NCBI GenBank assembly: GCA_007128675.1
Contig: SKWY01000189.1
Span: 1-26,262 of the forward strand
Reading direction: 5' to 3'
From: Deltaproteobacteria bacterium
GTDB taxonomy: Bacteria; Myxococcota; Myxococcia; SLRQ01
Length of the DNA stretch: 26,262 nucleotides
Shown here piece by piece: positions 14,027 through 23,116 of this stretch. The stretch's first letter is position 1. Each line of letters starts with the position of its first letter. The position numbers were made by a program, and so were the translations under genes. The notes below the pieces were generated by a model. The model worked only from the letters and a program-made list of their open reading frames with translations. It did not search any database and had not been told where the DNA came from.

Positions 14027-15400
14027 ATGACAACACGCGAAGACCGAATCAACGACCAGGAACCGACCACTTTAAGGCACGTCCGCATCCGAGAGATCGC
14101 CGCCCATGAGAACCAGACGGTCCTCCTCAAGGGCTGGCTCTACAACAAGCGTTCCTCCAAGAAGCTTCATTTCCTCCAGGTACGGGACGGAACGGGAATC
14201 ATTCAAGCCGTAGTCTCGAAGGCGGACCTCGGGGAGGAGGTCTTCGCGATCTGTGAAGAGCTGGGACAGGAGTCCTCGATACTGGTGTCGGGAAAAGTCG
14301 TCGCCGATCCCAGGTCGCCCATTGGTTTCGAGATTCAGGTCTCGAGAATAGAGGTCGTCCAAAACGTCGAGGGCTATCCGATTACCCCAAAGGCCCACGG
14401 GGATGCCTTCCTGATGGACCATCGTCACCTCTGGCTACGCTCGCGAAGACAACATGCGATTCTTCGAGTGCGTCACACCATCATCAAGGCGATACGCGAC
14501 TACTTCGATGAACGAGGCTTCGTGCTCGTGGACTCGCCGATCATCACTCCGGCGGCCTGCGAGGGCACCACTACACTCTTTGAGACCGACTACTTCGGCG
14601 AGACCGCATACTTGACACAGAGCGGCCAGCTCTACCAAGAGGCCGCGGCGATGGCTTTCGGTCGCAGCTACTGCTTTGGCCCTACTTTCAGGGCGGAGAA
14701 GAGCAAGACACGGCGCCATCTCAACGAGTTCTGGATGGTCGAGCCCGAGGTGGCATACATGAACCTCGAGGAGACCATGGAGCTAGCGGAAGACTTCTTG
14801 TGCACCATCGTAGCCAGAACCCTCGAGACACATAGAGAAGAGCTGGAAGGTGTGCTCGAGCGCGATCTGACCTGTCTCAATCAAGTGAACAAGCCCTTCC
14901 CCAGAGTCCACTATGACCAGGCCATCGAGATGATCGCTAAGATCCGCGAGCAAAAAGAGGACGCCAAGGAAAAAGCGCTTCTCGAGCTGGAGTGGGGCTC
15001 GGACTTCGGCTCACCGCACGAGACCGAGCTGACGCGCCAATTCGACAGGCCAATCATCGTGCATCGGTTCCCGGCGGCGGTGAAGGCCTTCTACATGAAG
15101 AAGGATGAGGACTCTTTGCGGCATGCACTCGCAATGGATGTCCTTGCACCAGAAGGATACGGTGAGATCATCGGCGGGGGACAGCGCGAGGATGATCTTG
15201 CTGTCCTGGAAAAGGCCATTTCAAGCCATGGTCTACCGCGCGAATCCTTCGAATGGTTCTTGGATCTTCGCCGCTACGGCAGCGTCCCTCATGCCGGCTT
15301 CGGCCTTGGAATCGAAAGAACCGTGGCTTGGATCTGTGGTCTGCACCATGTCCGCGAAACGATCCCCTTCGCGCGAACCCTGGATCGCCTGCGTCCTTGA
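14027..15400 (+). CDS. asnS: Asparaginyl-tRNA synthetase
   Basis: Class IIb synthetase charging tRNA-Asn. The 457-residue protein opens with an OB-fold anticodon domain (VLLKGWLYNKRSSKKLHFLQVRDG; GIIQAVV). The catalytic domain has motif 1 (GFVLVDSPIITPAACEG), the LTQSGQLYQE strand, motif 2 (FRAEKSKTRRHLNEFWMVEPE) and motif 3 (GFGLGIERTVAWICG). The Asn-type residues SGQLY and AEKSKTRRH separate it from AspRS. The start at 14027 (MTTREDR) was chosen on length; ATG 13991 is in frame and neither has an SD. It stands alone and is divergent from leuS. Having AsnRS means Asn-tRNA need not rely only on the GatCAB transamidation route. Confidence 0.95.
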   Translation: MTTREDRINDQEPTTLRHVRIREIAAHENQTVLLKGWLYNKRSSKKLHFLQVRDGTGIIQAVVSKADLGEEVFAICEELGQESSILVSGKVVADPRSPIGFEIQVSRIEVVQNVEGYPITPKAHGDAFLMDHRHLWLRSRRQHAILRVRHTIIKAIRDYFDERGFVLVDSPIITPAACEGTTTLFETDYFGETAYLTQSGQLYQEAAAMAFGRSYCFGPTFRAEKSKTRRHLNEFWMVEPEVAYMNLEETMELAEDFLCTIVARTLETHREELEGVLERDLTCLNQVNKPFPRVHYDQAIEMIAKIREQKEDAKEKALLELEWGSDFGSPHETELTRQFDRPIIVHRFPAAVKAFYMKKDEDSLRHALAMDVLAPEGYGEIIGGGQREDDLAVLEKAISSHGLPRESFEWFLDLRRYGSVPHAGFGLGIERTVAWICGLHHVRETIPFARTLDRLRP

Positions 15401-15700
15401 GCCGACCACACGAGCGAGGCTTTCGCCGACGCCGTCTTTGCAATCCGCCCGCTTTTTAAGGTCGCACATCAACAGGATCACGCTCCAATCATCCCACGTA
15501 ATCGAGGCCACCCGATCCGTCGCACCTTGTCCTTCGAAGCTCGGGTTCTCCTACTAGTACGGTTGCCAGACATCACTTGTGGAGCTGCTCGAGGCTCATC
15601 GGCGGCACAAGAAGGCAAAGCCAGGCATGTACGTCGTTTTTGATGAGGGCGCCTGCAGCATGTAGAATCGGAAGATGCCGGACCCGCCAAGGAGAAGCCG
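15401..15700. other. Intergenic region between asnS and the Cys-rich lipoprotein
   Basis: Exactly 300 nt. The right end holds the promoter and SD of the lipoprotein. No obvious intrinsic terminator follows asnS and no convincing reading frame was found. Confidence 0.5.
15640..15668 (+). promoter_or_regulatory. Sigma-70-type promoter for the Cys-rich lipoprotein
   Basis: TTGATG (15640-15645) and TAGAAT (15663-15668) are separated by the optimal 17 nt. Initiation near 15675 gives a leader of about 26 nt that contains AAGGAG (15689-15694), 6 nt before the ATG. It is the best promoter candidate in the window. Confidence 0.55.
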
Positions 15701-17626
15701 ATGAACCCGAGCAGCAATCTTGAGCCGAAGTGCTCTTTCGATGTCGGACGCGAGAAGAGAGCTCTTTGCCAAGAGGTCTTTCGTGGTGTTGCCTTACTAG
15801 CGCTTGGAGCACTGCTCGCCATCGGGCTTTCCACTCAGCTTGCGGGTTGCAGCTCCGCGGCCGCCGACGGCTTTCCGTGCAGTCCTGACGGCACTTGTGA
15901 TGATGGTCTTGTATGCGTGGATGGGATCTGCATGCTCTACCCCTGCCTCGGGGTCAGCTGCGAACCCGGTGAGGTCTGCCGCTACGGCCGTTGCTATCCC
16001 GAAAACTGTGATGACAGGGAGTGTCCGAGCGACATGATTTGCTTGGATGGAGACTGCGTCTCCGATACCTGTGCGAACGTTAGCTGTGATGTGGATCATG
16101 CCTGCGCCGCCGGGCAGTGCTATCCGACGAGCTGCTCCGGTCTCGACTGCGGCGCCGGCGTATGCGTCGATGGGCAATGCGTCCCGCGCTCCTGCGTCGA
16201 TGTCGATTGCCCCCCGGGCGAAGCTTGCGCGCTTGGAGCGTGTTACCCGCTTGACTGCGCACAAGCCTGCGCGGCGGGGGAGGTTTGTGTCGACGGTGCA
16301 TGCATGGAGGCAGCCTGCGTCGGAGTCACATGCCCAAGCGACATGGTTTGCGACGCGGGCGTCTGCGCCACTGGCGATACTTCTCCGCAACCCGAGTGCC
16401 AAGACAACCAAGGCTGCGCCGCCGATCAGGTCTGCGACAACGGAGTTTGCGTGAACGTCGGCACCGGGGGATGCACAACGGACATGGAATGCAACGATGG
16501 CTACTACTGCTCTGGAGGCCAGTGCCTAGAGCAGCGAGCAAACGGGCAGACTTGCTCATCCCCCAATCAATGCCAAAGCGGCTTCTGTGAGGACGGAATC
16601 TGCTGCGACACTCAATGCCAAGACGCCACTTGCACCGACTGGAGCAGCTGCGGAGACTTTGCCGATGAATGCGATCAAAACGGTGTTCAAACCCGCTCCT
16701 GCACCGTCTTGGAGTGCTCCACGGGCCAATGTGCAACGTCTACAACGCAGGAGGAGCGTCCCTGCACGCGTGATACCGACGGCGACACCTGTGGTCCGAC
16801 CGGGTCTTGGGGAGAGTGTACCCCGAGCACAACGGATTCATGCCAGGGAACTCAGACAAGGAGCGCTCATCTTTGCCTGCAGGGCTCCTGCCAGGAGGAT
16901 ATCGAGACCAGATCCTGCAACATACCGAGCGGCACCCCCTGCGGCAGCCCTGGCTCCTGGACCGACTGCTCGACCAATGCCCCGGGCTCTTGTACGGGCA
17001 CACGATCAAGAGAGCTATACACCTGCAACGGCAACGGTTCGTGCGTAACATCGACGCAGGACGACACCTGCAACATGCCCGATGGAACGGTCTGCGATGT
17101 AGAGCAGTTCTGCTGTGACATTGCGCAATACTGTACTCGGGAAATCTGGTGCGCTGGCGGCAGCTGCTCGAACACGAGAGCCCAGGTCTGGCACGACTGT
17201 CCGCCAGATCAGATCTGCGTGAATGACGAGTGCCGCCCCTACTACGAGTGCTCTCGTTGTAGCAACAACTACGGCTGTACTCGAGCAACATGGCAGTCGT
17301 ACTTCAGCGGGTGTGACTACGAGGACAGGGTCCCTGGAACCGTCGTTTATACGACCGATTGCTCCTGTGAATGCCAGCATGGCGCTGGTGGTGGAAACGA
17401 CAACAGATGCGCCTCCCATTGCGGCTGGCACTGCTGCTCGCGCTGCAGCAGCAACTACGGCTGTGTTCTGGCCACATGGCACGGCGAGTACAGCGACTGC
17501 GAGTACGAGGACATGGTGGACGGAACGCTCGAGTACACGACCGATTGCTCCTGCCCTTGCCGGCATGGCGCGGGAGGAGGAAACGACGACACGTGTACGT
17601 CGGACTGCGGTCAAGGCTGCAACTAA
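15701..17626 (+). CDS. Large cysteine-rich lipoprotein with EGF/TSP-like and tandem C-terminal domains
   Basis: A 641-residue exported lipoprotein: the hydrophobic core GVALLALGALLAIGLSTQLAGC ends in lipobox Cys50. Residues about 55-255 are a string of short Cys units of the form C..V.C..G..C..G.CY., like the EGF-like repeats of myxobacterial surface proteins. Residues about 300-480 contain TSP1-like units (W.DC, TR.R.C). The end consists of two tandem 62-residue domains (from Cys517 and Cys579) sharing CSxNYGCxxATW, YED, YTTDCSC and HGAGGGND. AAGGAG lies 6 nt upstream. Many disulfides are expected, so it is likely surface-exposed and involved in adhesion or matrix, but no function is known. 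It converges on trkH with a 15-nt gap. Confidence 0.85.
   Translation: MNPSSNLEPKCSFDVGREKRALCQEVFRGVALLALGALLAIGLSTQLAGCSSAAADGFPCSPDGTCDDGLVCVDGICMLYPCLGVSCEPGEVCRYGRCYPENCDDRECPSDMICLDGDCVSDTCANVSCDVDHACAAGQCYPTSCSGLDCGAGVCVDGQCVPRSCVDVDCPPGEACALGACYPLDCAQACAAGEVCVDGACMEAACVGVTCPSDMVCDAGVCATGDTSPQPECQDNQGCAADQVCDNGVCVNVGTGGCTTDMECNDGYYCSGGQCLEQRANGQTCSSPNQCQSGFCEDGICCDTQCQDATCTDWSSCGDFADECDQNGVQTRSCTVLECSTGQCATSTTQEERPCTRDTDGDTCGPTGSWGECTPSTTDSCQGTQTRSAHLCLQGSCQEDIETRSCNIPSGTPCGSPGSWTDCSTNAPGSCTGTRSRELYTCNGNGSCVTSTQDDTCNMPDGTVCDVEQFCCDIAQYCTREIWCAGGSCSNTRAQVWHDCPPDQICVNDECRPYYECSRCSNNYGCTRATWQSYFSGCDYEDRVPGTVVYTTDCSCECQHGAGGGNDNRCASHCGWHCCSRCSSNYGCVLATWHGEYSDCEYEDMVDGTLEYTTDCSCPCRHGAGGGNDDTCTSDCGQGCN
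17249..17623 (+). repeat. Two tandem 62-codon Cys-domain repeats
   Basis: Unit 1 is 17249-17434 and unit 2 is 17435-17623. Both DNA and protein are similar. Shared blocks include AACTACGGCTGT, GACTACGAGGAC/GAGTACGAGGAC, ACGACCGATTGCTCCTG and a CATGGCGC glycine-rich turn. A recent internal duplication is likely. Confidence 0.85.
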
Positions 17627-17641
17627 CTGGGTAGATGCCCC

Positions 17642-19102
17642 TCAGCGGCGCCAATACTCTGGTAGCAGCAGCACGAGAATGGTGAAGATCTCGAGCCGAC
17701 CTACGAGCATCATCACCACGAGAATCCATTTTCCAGCATCAGGAACGTGAGCGTAGTTATCGAAAGGCCCCAACGTGCCGAGCGCCGGTCCGATGTTGGA
17801 GAGCGCGCTTACCGATGAGCTCGTTGCGGAAACAAAGTCCATACCAAGGATCGAAAGAGAGAGAGAGCCAAGAACAAAGAGCAGCACATACAGCAGAATG
17901 AAGCCCGTCAACGACCGCTGAGCCTGTGTTGGCACCACCCTCCCGCCCAGCTTGAGCCGAGTGACGGCACGAGGGTGGACTTGGTGAAACAGCTCCTGCG
18001 CGCTCTGTTTGAACACCATCCACACTCGCACAACCTTGATGCCTCCCGCGGTCGAGCCAGCACAGCCCCCCGAGAGCATCAACGCGAAGATGGTAAAGGC
18101 TGGAAGCGCGTGCACGGCCCTCCACGCCTCGAAATCAGCGTTCGCGAAGCCTGTCGACGTGATGATTGAGACGACCTGAAAGAGGCCATACCGAACTGAG
18201 TCTGCGGCCCCGTACATGGCGTTTATCCACAAAGCGGAAGCAATCAGAATCAGCGCGCCCACAATGAAGGCCAGATAGATTCGAAACTCCGCGTCGCGGG
18301 CATAGACTTTTGGGCCACGGCTGGCGGCCGCGAAGTGCAGCGAGAAACTAGTACCCGCGAGCAGCATGAAGAAGATGAAGATGCCTTCGATGATTGGATC
18401 GTCGAAGGCCGCGATCGAAGCGTTTTTGGTGGAAAACCCGCCGGTCGAGATGGTGGTGAAGGCATGGTTGACCGCATCGAATAGACCCACTCCAGCGATG
18501 ACGAGCAAGAGAACCTGTGTTCCGGTCAACAGGAGATACGCGCGCCATAGCAGGCGCGCTGTCTCGCGAATCCTTGGCTGCAGCTTCGTCGTGGTCGGCC
18601 CCGGAACCTCGGCTCGGTAGAGCTCCATGCCGCCGACACCAAGCAGCGGCAGTATCGCCACACCAAGGAGCACTATCCCTCCCCCACCCAGCCACTGCAT
18701 CGTGGACCGCCAAAGAAGCAAGCTCGCTGGAACGGCCTCGATGTCGGCAAGAATCGTCGCGCCCGTCGTCGTAAAGCCGCTGAAGGCCTCGAACATGCTC
18801 CAGGTGAAGCCACCGAAGTGACCAGAGAACCAGAGAGGAAGGCCACCTAGAATGCCTGCCAGCACCCAGGCCAGGGCCACTACGAGAAAGGCCTCCCGAT
18901 GGAGAAGGTTCTCGTTCCTACGGCGCAAGCCACCAGCCGCCGTCAGAGCAGCACCCACGAGAAAAGCCACCATGGCTCCCGCGCCAAGGGCACGAGCAGC
19001 GACCTCTCCCGAGAGCAAACCCACGAAAGCCGCGGCAGCCATCCCCAGCCCCACGAAGGCGCTGATCAGGGCGAGCACTTGGGCAATCAGGCGTAGGTGC
19101 AT
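17642..19102 (-). CDS. trkH: Potassium uptake membrane subunit TrkH
   Basis: TrkH/KtrB superfamily K+ translocating subunit in the inner membrane, 486 residues with repeated M1-P-M2 units. Pore loops carrying the selectivity-filter glycines are recognisable: FSGFTTTGATILAD, FTTISTGGFSTKN, IITSTGFANAD and ALSNIGPALG. The block LMLSGGCAGSTAGGIKVVR is a strong TrkH signature. The end (...EIFTILVLLLPEYWRR) is typical. It starts 20 nt after the trkA stop and is therefore in the same operon as its regulatory subunit. No strong SD precedes the ATG. Confidence 0.96.
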   Translation of the reverse strand: MHLRLIAQVLALISAFVGLGMAAAAFVGLLSGEVAARALGAGAMVAFLVGAALTAAGGLRRRNENLLHREAFLVVALAWVLAGILGGLPLWFSGHFGGFTWSMFEAFSGFTTTGATILADIEAVPASLLLWRSTMQWLGGGGIVLLGVAILPLLGVGGMELYRAEVPGPTTTKLQPRIRETARLLWRAYLLLTGTQVLLLVIAGVGLFDAVNHAFTTISTGGFSTKNASIAAFDDPIIEGIFIFFMLLAGTSFSLHFAAASRGPKVYARDAEFRIYLAFIVGALILIASALWINAMYGAADSVRYGLFQVVSIITSTGFANADFEAWRAVHALPAFTIFALMLSGGCAGSTAGGIKVVRVWMVFKQSAQELFHQVHPRAVTRLKLGGRVVPTQAQRSLTGFILLYVLLFVLGSLSLSILGMDFVSATSSSVSALSNIGPALGTLGPFDNYAHVPDAGKWILVVMMLVGRLEIFTILVLLLPEYWRR

Positions 19103-19122
19103 GATCTGGATGGACCATCTAT

Positions 19123-20487
19123 CTAGAAGTACTCGAGTGAAACGGCCACGGCCTTCTCAACCTGGGGGACAGCCTCTCTCAACGCGAAGAAGATGACTCG
19201 ATCGCCTGCTCGAATGATCGAGTCTCCACGCGGGATGACGACCTCTCCTCCCCTGACAATCGCTCCCACGATGGCCCCTCGAGGAAGCTTGACCTCGCGC
19301 AGCGGCCTGCCGACCAGGCTCGACGTTTCCATTGCCTGAACCTCAATCGCCTCGGCCTCCTCCTCGAAGAAGTCAGCTGCGGCCAAGATTCGCCCTCGAC
19401 GCGCGTAATGGAGGATGGACGAAACAGCGGATAGCCGCGTCGAAACGGGGACATCGACACCTATTGCCGCTGCCAGCGCCGCGTAACCCGGCCTATCTAT
19501 CAGTGCGTACACCGTCTGAACTCCCAGACGCTTGGCGAGGAGGGCCGAGAGAATGTTCAGCTCCTGATCATCAGTAAGGGAGACATAGGCCCCTGCATCC
19601 TGAACGTTCTCCTCTTCCAGAAGCTCCCAGTCAGCACCGTCGCCCTGGAGGACCACGCCCCGAGATAGAGTCTCGGAGAGCAGGGCGCAGCGCCTCGCAT
19701 CGGGCTCGATGACCTTCACCTGCACACCTTCCGATTCGAGATCGCGGGCGAGAAGAAAGCCTACGTTGCCAGCCCCGTGTATGAAGACACGCCTCGTCGG
19801 TTTGGATGGCAGACCCAAAAAGCGCGCGATCTCCGCCATTGCCACGGATGGCACTACCAGGTAGACGATATCGCCGGAGAGGACTCTCTCGTCGCCACGA
19901 GGAATCACAAGGCGTCCTGCCCGCTGCAACGCCACGACGAGTACATCGGGCGCTTTCCCCTGGCTGGCTATTTCGGCCAATGTCTGGCCAGCTATCGGAT
20001 GATCCACCGGCACTCTGAAGGCAGCGAGTAGCACCCTGCCCTCTGCGAACACGGAGACGTCGATGGCTCCGGGAACCTGCAGGACTCGTCTAATCCTGTC
20101 CGCTACGACCCTCTCGGGGTTGATGAAAAGATCGATGCGAACACCCATTCGCTCCAGAGACTGGGCGTAGCTTGCGTAGTCCAGCTCCCTCACCCGAGCT
20201 ATCTTGACCGTTGCGGGCGAGACGGCTCCCGCCATCACGCAAGCCATGATGTTGGCTTCATCGGAGTCCGTGACCGCGATCAACAGCTCGGCGGACCGAA
20301 TATCGGCCGACGCCAAGACGGCCGGGCTGGAACCTCGGCCTAGAATGGTCCGGACATCCTGATGCTCGGCTATGTCCCGAAGCCTCTCCGAATCGGTGTC
20401 CACGACTGTAACGTCGTTCCCCTCGCGGGTGAGGCGGTCGGCGATGTTCCGACCAACCTGCCCCCCTCCAACGACGATTGCATGCAT
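19123..20487 (-). CDS. trkA: Trk potassium uptake regulatory subunit TrkA
   Basis: Cytoplasmic NAD(H)-binding gating ring subunit of Trk, 454 residues, in the double RCK form. The first Rossmann domain starts MHAIVVGGGQVGRNIAD and the second starts VFIHGAGNVGFLLARDL; each is followed by an RCK_C/TrkA_C domain (VLLAAFRVPVDHPIAGQTL and SLVGRPLREVKLPRGAIVG). Acidic residues end the second strand of each Rossmann fold (VVDTDSERL, VIEPDARR). The start follows the cheY stop by only 3 nt (TAG-TTC-ATG), and AAGG lies in the end of cheY, so the two are probably translated from one mRNA. trkH follows. Confidence 0.96.
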   Translation of the reverse strand: MHAIVVGGGQVGRNIADRLTREGNDVTVVDTDSERLRDIAEHQDVRTILGRGSSPAVLASADIRSAELLIAVTDSDEANIMACVMAGAVSPATVKIARVRELDYASYAQSLERMGVRIDLFINPERVVADRIRRVLQVPGAIDVSVFAEGRVLLAAFRVPVDHPIAGQTLAEIASQGKAPDVLVVALQRAGRLVIPRGDERVLSGDIVYLVVPSVAMAEIARFLGLPSKPTRRVFIHGAGNVGFLLARDLESEGVQVKVIEPDARRCALLSETLSRGVVLQGDGADWELLEEENVQDAGAYVSLTDDQELNILSALLAKRLGVQTVYALIDRPGYAALAAAIGVDVPVSTRLSAVSSILHYARRGRILAAADFFEEEAEAIEVQAMETSSLVGRPLREVKLPRGAIVGAIVRGGEVVIPRGDSIIRAGDRVIFFALREAVPQVEKAVAVSLEYF

Positions 20488-20490
20488 GAA

Positions 20491-20886
20491 CTAACCTTGG
20501 GCACTCGGCCTGCCGTTCTCAAGCAGATTCTTGACCGTGTCTATGACCTGACGGGCCCGGATCGGCTTGGTGATATAGGAATCAGCCCCCAGCGCCAAGG
20601 CACGCTGACGATCCTCGGCGGCACCCTCGGTAGTGATGATCACGATGGGAATGCCACGGTGCTCCTCGTTCTTTCTCACCTGACCAACCAACTTCAAGCC
20701 GTCCATGATCGGCATGTTGATATCGGTCACGAGAATATCGAATCGACCCTGGGTGAAATACTTGAGCGCCTCTACCCCGTCATCGGCCTCGGTACATTCG
20801 AGGCCTGGAATACGTCGAAGAGCCATGACGATGAGCTGACGCATCGTAGGCGAATCCTCCACCACCAGAGCCTTTCGAACATCCAT
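20491..20886 (-). CDS. cheY: CheY-like single-domain response regulator
   Basis: A 131-residue receiver with no output domain. The acidic pocket is VVEDSPTMR (Glu10, Asp11). The phospho-acceptor is Asp55 in VTDINMPIMDG, the switch Thr is in IITTEGA, and the conserved Lys107 is in YITKPIRARQV. The start at 20886 (MDVRKALVVEDS) suits the family; the frame extends to 20940 but that segment is not receiver-like. It lies 195 nt downstream of cheB and immediately before trkA. The target may be a flagellar or other motor, a neighbouring chemosensory output, or conceivably the Trk system; sequence does not decide. Confidence 0.93.
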   Translation of the reverse strand: MDVRKALVVEDSPTMRQLIVMALRRIPGLECTEADDGVEALKYFTQGRFDILVTDINMPIMDGLKLVGQVRKNEEHRGIPIVIITTEGAAEDRQRALALGADSYITKPIRARQVIDTVKNLLENGRPSAQG

Positions 20887-21081
20887 GGTTCCGTCAGCCC
20901 TCCAATCTCTTACACGCGTTGCCGGCATTTTCGATGTCATGGGGACGGAGGGCCCACCCCGGTTCCCGAAGACCCCAGCCCAACAATGCAGCTAATCGCC
21001 AGGCAGAGCAATTGTTCCGGTTCGAAAGACTACCCTCGAAGTTCACTCTATTCATCACCGTTCTTCGTCCCCTTTCGTTTC

Positions 21082-22152
21082 CTACCCCTCCCGACGCGCT
21101 CGATGCAAGGACGACCCGACAACATGGTCGATGATTGCCGAGGGAATCTCGTCGATGGGAAGCACTTGGTCCACCTTGCCGGAAGCAACCGCTTCAGCAG
21201 GCATCCCATAGATCACCGCGGTCGACTCCGATTCAACCATCGTAGCTCCACCAGCCTCCTTGATGGCCGCGATCCCCTGGCTTCCATCCCGTCCCATGCC
21301 CGTCAGCACGATGCCAAGCGCGCACGACTCGGCCGCCTCGGCGACGGATTTCAGGAGGGTGTCAATGGAGGGAACGTAGAGGTCTCGCTCTTCTGGAGCG
21401 CCAAGTCGAATCTTCATTTCGCCGCCGTGGTTCACTACCCGCATCTGCTGCCCGCCTGGCGCAATCAGCACCTGGCCTCTTTCGAGTAAATCATCGCTCG
21501 CTGCTTCGCGAACGGTGAAAGGCACCGACTTATCGAGCCGTTCCGCAAAAGCCAGCGTGAAGCGCTCGGGCATATGCTGGGCAATGACCATGGCGATATT
21601 GAGCTCGACGGGAAGCCGTCCCAAAATATGCTGCAATGCCGGAGGGCCTCCCGTGGAGGCCCCAATCGCAACGACGGTCAAAGGTCCACTGCCCTTCAGG
21701 ACCTCCGACGAATGGGGAGGCAAGGGTGCCCCCGGCCTCTTGAGGTTGTCTAGACGAAGCCCTCGAACCGTACGAATTTTCTGAAGAAGCTCCTCCCCAA
21801 TCGAGTCGAGATTGCCCGTAATGAAGCGGCTGGGCTTCGCCACGAAATCCACCGCGCCTAGCTCTAGAGCCCTGAACACGTTCGACTTGTTGGCATAAGA
21901 GCTTACCACTACAACTGGCGTCGGGGCCTTGGACATAAGTATTCGAAGAAATGTGAAGCCGTCCATCCGCGGCATCTCGAGATCAAGGGTAATGACATCC
22001 GGCTCGAGCTCCATGGCGAGCCTCAGCCCTTCTTCACCGTCACCGGCTCCCCCGACAACCTCCACATCCGACTTGCGCAGAAGCTCGGTCAGAGTCTTCC
22101 GATTGTATGCCGAGTCATCTATGACCAGCGCGCGAATGCTCCCTCGACTCAA
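21082..22152 (-). CDS. cheB: Protein-glutamate methylesterase/deamidase CheB
   Basis: CheB removes methyl groups from receptor glutamates to reset adaptation. Two domains in 356 residues: a receiver with IDDSAYNR, Asp57 in TLDLEMPRMDG and FVAKPSR, then a linker (about 130-158) and a methylesterase domain. The catalytic triad is GASTGGP (Ser166), AQHMPERFT (His193) and LTGMGRDG (Asp289). The only suitable start is TTG at 22152, with GGAG 9 nt upstream; no in-frame ATG lies before the receiver core. It is 100 nt downstream of cheR. It is cytoplasmic, activated by phosphorylation from a CheA outside the window. Confidence 0.96.
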   Translation of the reverse strand: MSRGSIRALVIDDSAYNRKTLTELLRKSDVEVVGGAGDGEEGLRLAMELEPDVITLDLEMPRMDGFTFLRILMSKAPTPVVVVSSYANKSNVFRALELGAVDFVAKPSRFITGNLDSIGEELLQKIRTVRGLRLDNLKRPGAPLPPHSSEVLKGSGPLTVVAIGASTGGPPALQHILGRLPVELNIAMVIAQHMPERFTLAFAERLDKSVPFTVREAASDDLLERGQVLIAPGGQQMRVVNHGGEMKIRLGAPEERDLYVPSIDTLLKSVAEAAESCALGIVLTGMGRDGSQGIAAIKEAGGATMVESESTAVIYGMPAEAVASGKVDQVLPIDEIPSAIIDHVVGSSLHRARREG

Positions 22153-22252
22153 GGCTCGACTCCAGTATCGGTGAAACTATGTGCCGTGCCCTAGTGGCCC
22201 AGCGCTCCCAAGAAAGAAACAAAGACGAATCCGCCCACAAAGAACCTAGTCC

Positions 22253-23116
22253 TCATGAGAGGTCCTCGAGAAATGGCTTTCTATATACGAGATCATTCTT
22301 CAGGTGCATCAACTCGAAGTCCGAAGTGAGGTTGATGAGTGACTCGGAATGGCCGAGCAACAAGTAGCCGCCGGGCTGCAATCTATCGTGAAACACTCGC
22401 AACACCCTCTTCTTCGCGTCCTTGTCAAAGTAGATCAGGACGTTACGGCAGAAAATGAGGTCCATCTGCCCCACCAAACCAATCATTTGCTCATCCAGAA
22501 GATTGAGATGTCCAAAGGTCACGAGTCGACGAGCTTCCTCCTTGACCTGCAGTCCCCCTCCCACCGGCTCGAACCATTTTCGAATCTGTTCTTCGTCGGT
22601 CTCACGAAATGCGTTCTTACTGTAGACGGCGCGCCGAGCAGCGGAAAGAACCTTCCTCGATATATCGTTGCCGAAGATCTCCACATCCCAATCGCCGAAT
22701 AGACCCGACTCCAGGACCAGTATGGAAATCGAGTAGGGCTCCTCTCCGGTGCTGCATCCAGCGGACCAAATCCGAAGTCGCTTCCTCCGGGAGTTGCGCT
22801 CATGAAGCTCGGCTAGAATCTCCTCTGAAAAGGCCTTGAGCTGGTATGCTTCGCGGAAGAAGTAAGTCTCGTTGGTAGTGAGGATCTCGACAGCATCCTC
22901 CAACTCACGGGCTCTGGCCGGCGAAAACCGCAGGAATCGATAGTATGCGGTGAAATCCTCGAGACCATTCAGTGAAAGCCTAGGAGCCAAGCGCCTCTCG
23001 AGCAGATACTTCATCTCTTCTCGAAAATAGATTCCGCAGTGCGCATGAATCATGTCACGGAAGAGACGAAACTCCTCCGCCGACATTGTCACTTGCTTGA
23101 CAGAACCGAAGCTCAA
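22253..23116 (-). CDS. cheR: Chemotaxis methyltransferase CheR
   Basis: S-adenosylmethionine-dependent enzyme that methylates receptor glutamates, the counterpart of the next gene, cheB. The 287-residue protein has the N-terminal helical domain (EEFRLFRDMIHAHCGIYF), TTNETYFFRE (80-89), the SAM-binding SAGCSTGEEPYS, an FGNDIS strand, NLLDE, and FCRNVLIYFD followed by the LQPGGYLLLGHSESL end. There is no TPR extension. The TTG start at 23116 overlaps the HEAT gene stop as TTGA and has AAGG close upstream; ATG 23086 is the alternative and lacks an SD. It is cytoplasmic and probably translationally coupled to the HEAT gene. Confidence 0.95.
   Translation of the reverse strand: MSFGSVKQVTMSAEEFRLFRDMIHAHCGIYFREEMKYLLERRLAPRLSLNGLEDFTAYYRFLRFSPARARELEDAVEILTTNETYFFREAYQLKAFSEEILAELHERNSRRKRLRIWSAGCSTGEEPYSISILVLESGLFGDWDVEIFGNDISRKVLSAARRAVYSKNAFRETDEEQIRKWFEPVGGGLQVKEEARRLVTFGHLNLLDEQMIGLVGQMDLIFCRNVLIYFDKDAKKRVLRVFHDRLQPGGYLLLGHSESLINLTSDFELMHLKNDLVYRKPFLEDLS

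Noticed and set aside
15797..17729. Long antisense frames across the Cys-rich lipoprotein
   Set aside because: They are low-complexity mirrors of the repetitive Cys codons; the plus frame has promoter, SD, signal peptide and lipobox.
20362..21489. 375-codon plus-strand ORF opposite trkA, cheY and cheB
   Set aside because: It runs antisense through three clearly identified genes and shows no domain; it is a by-product of codon bias.
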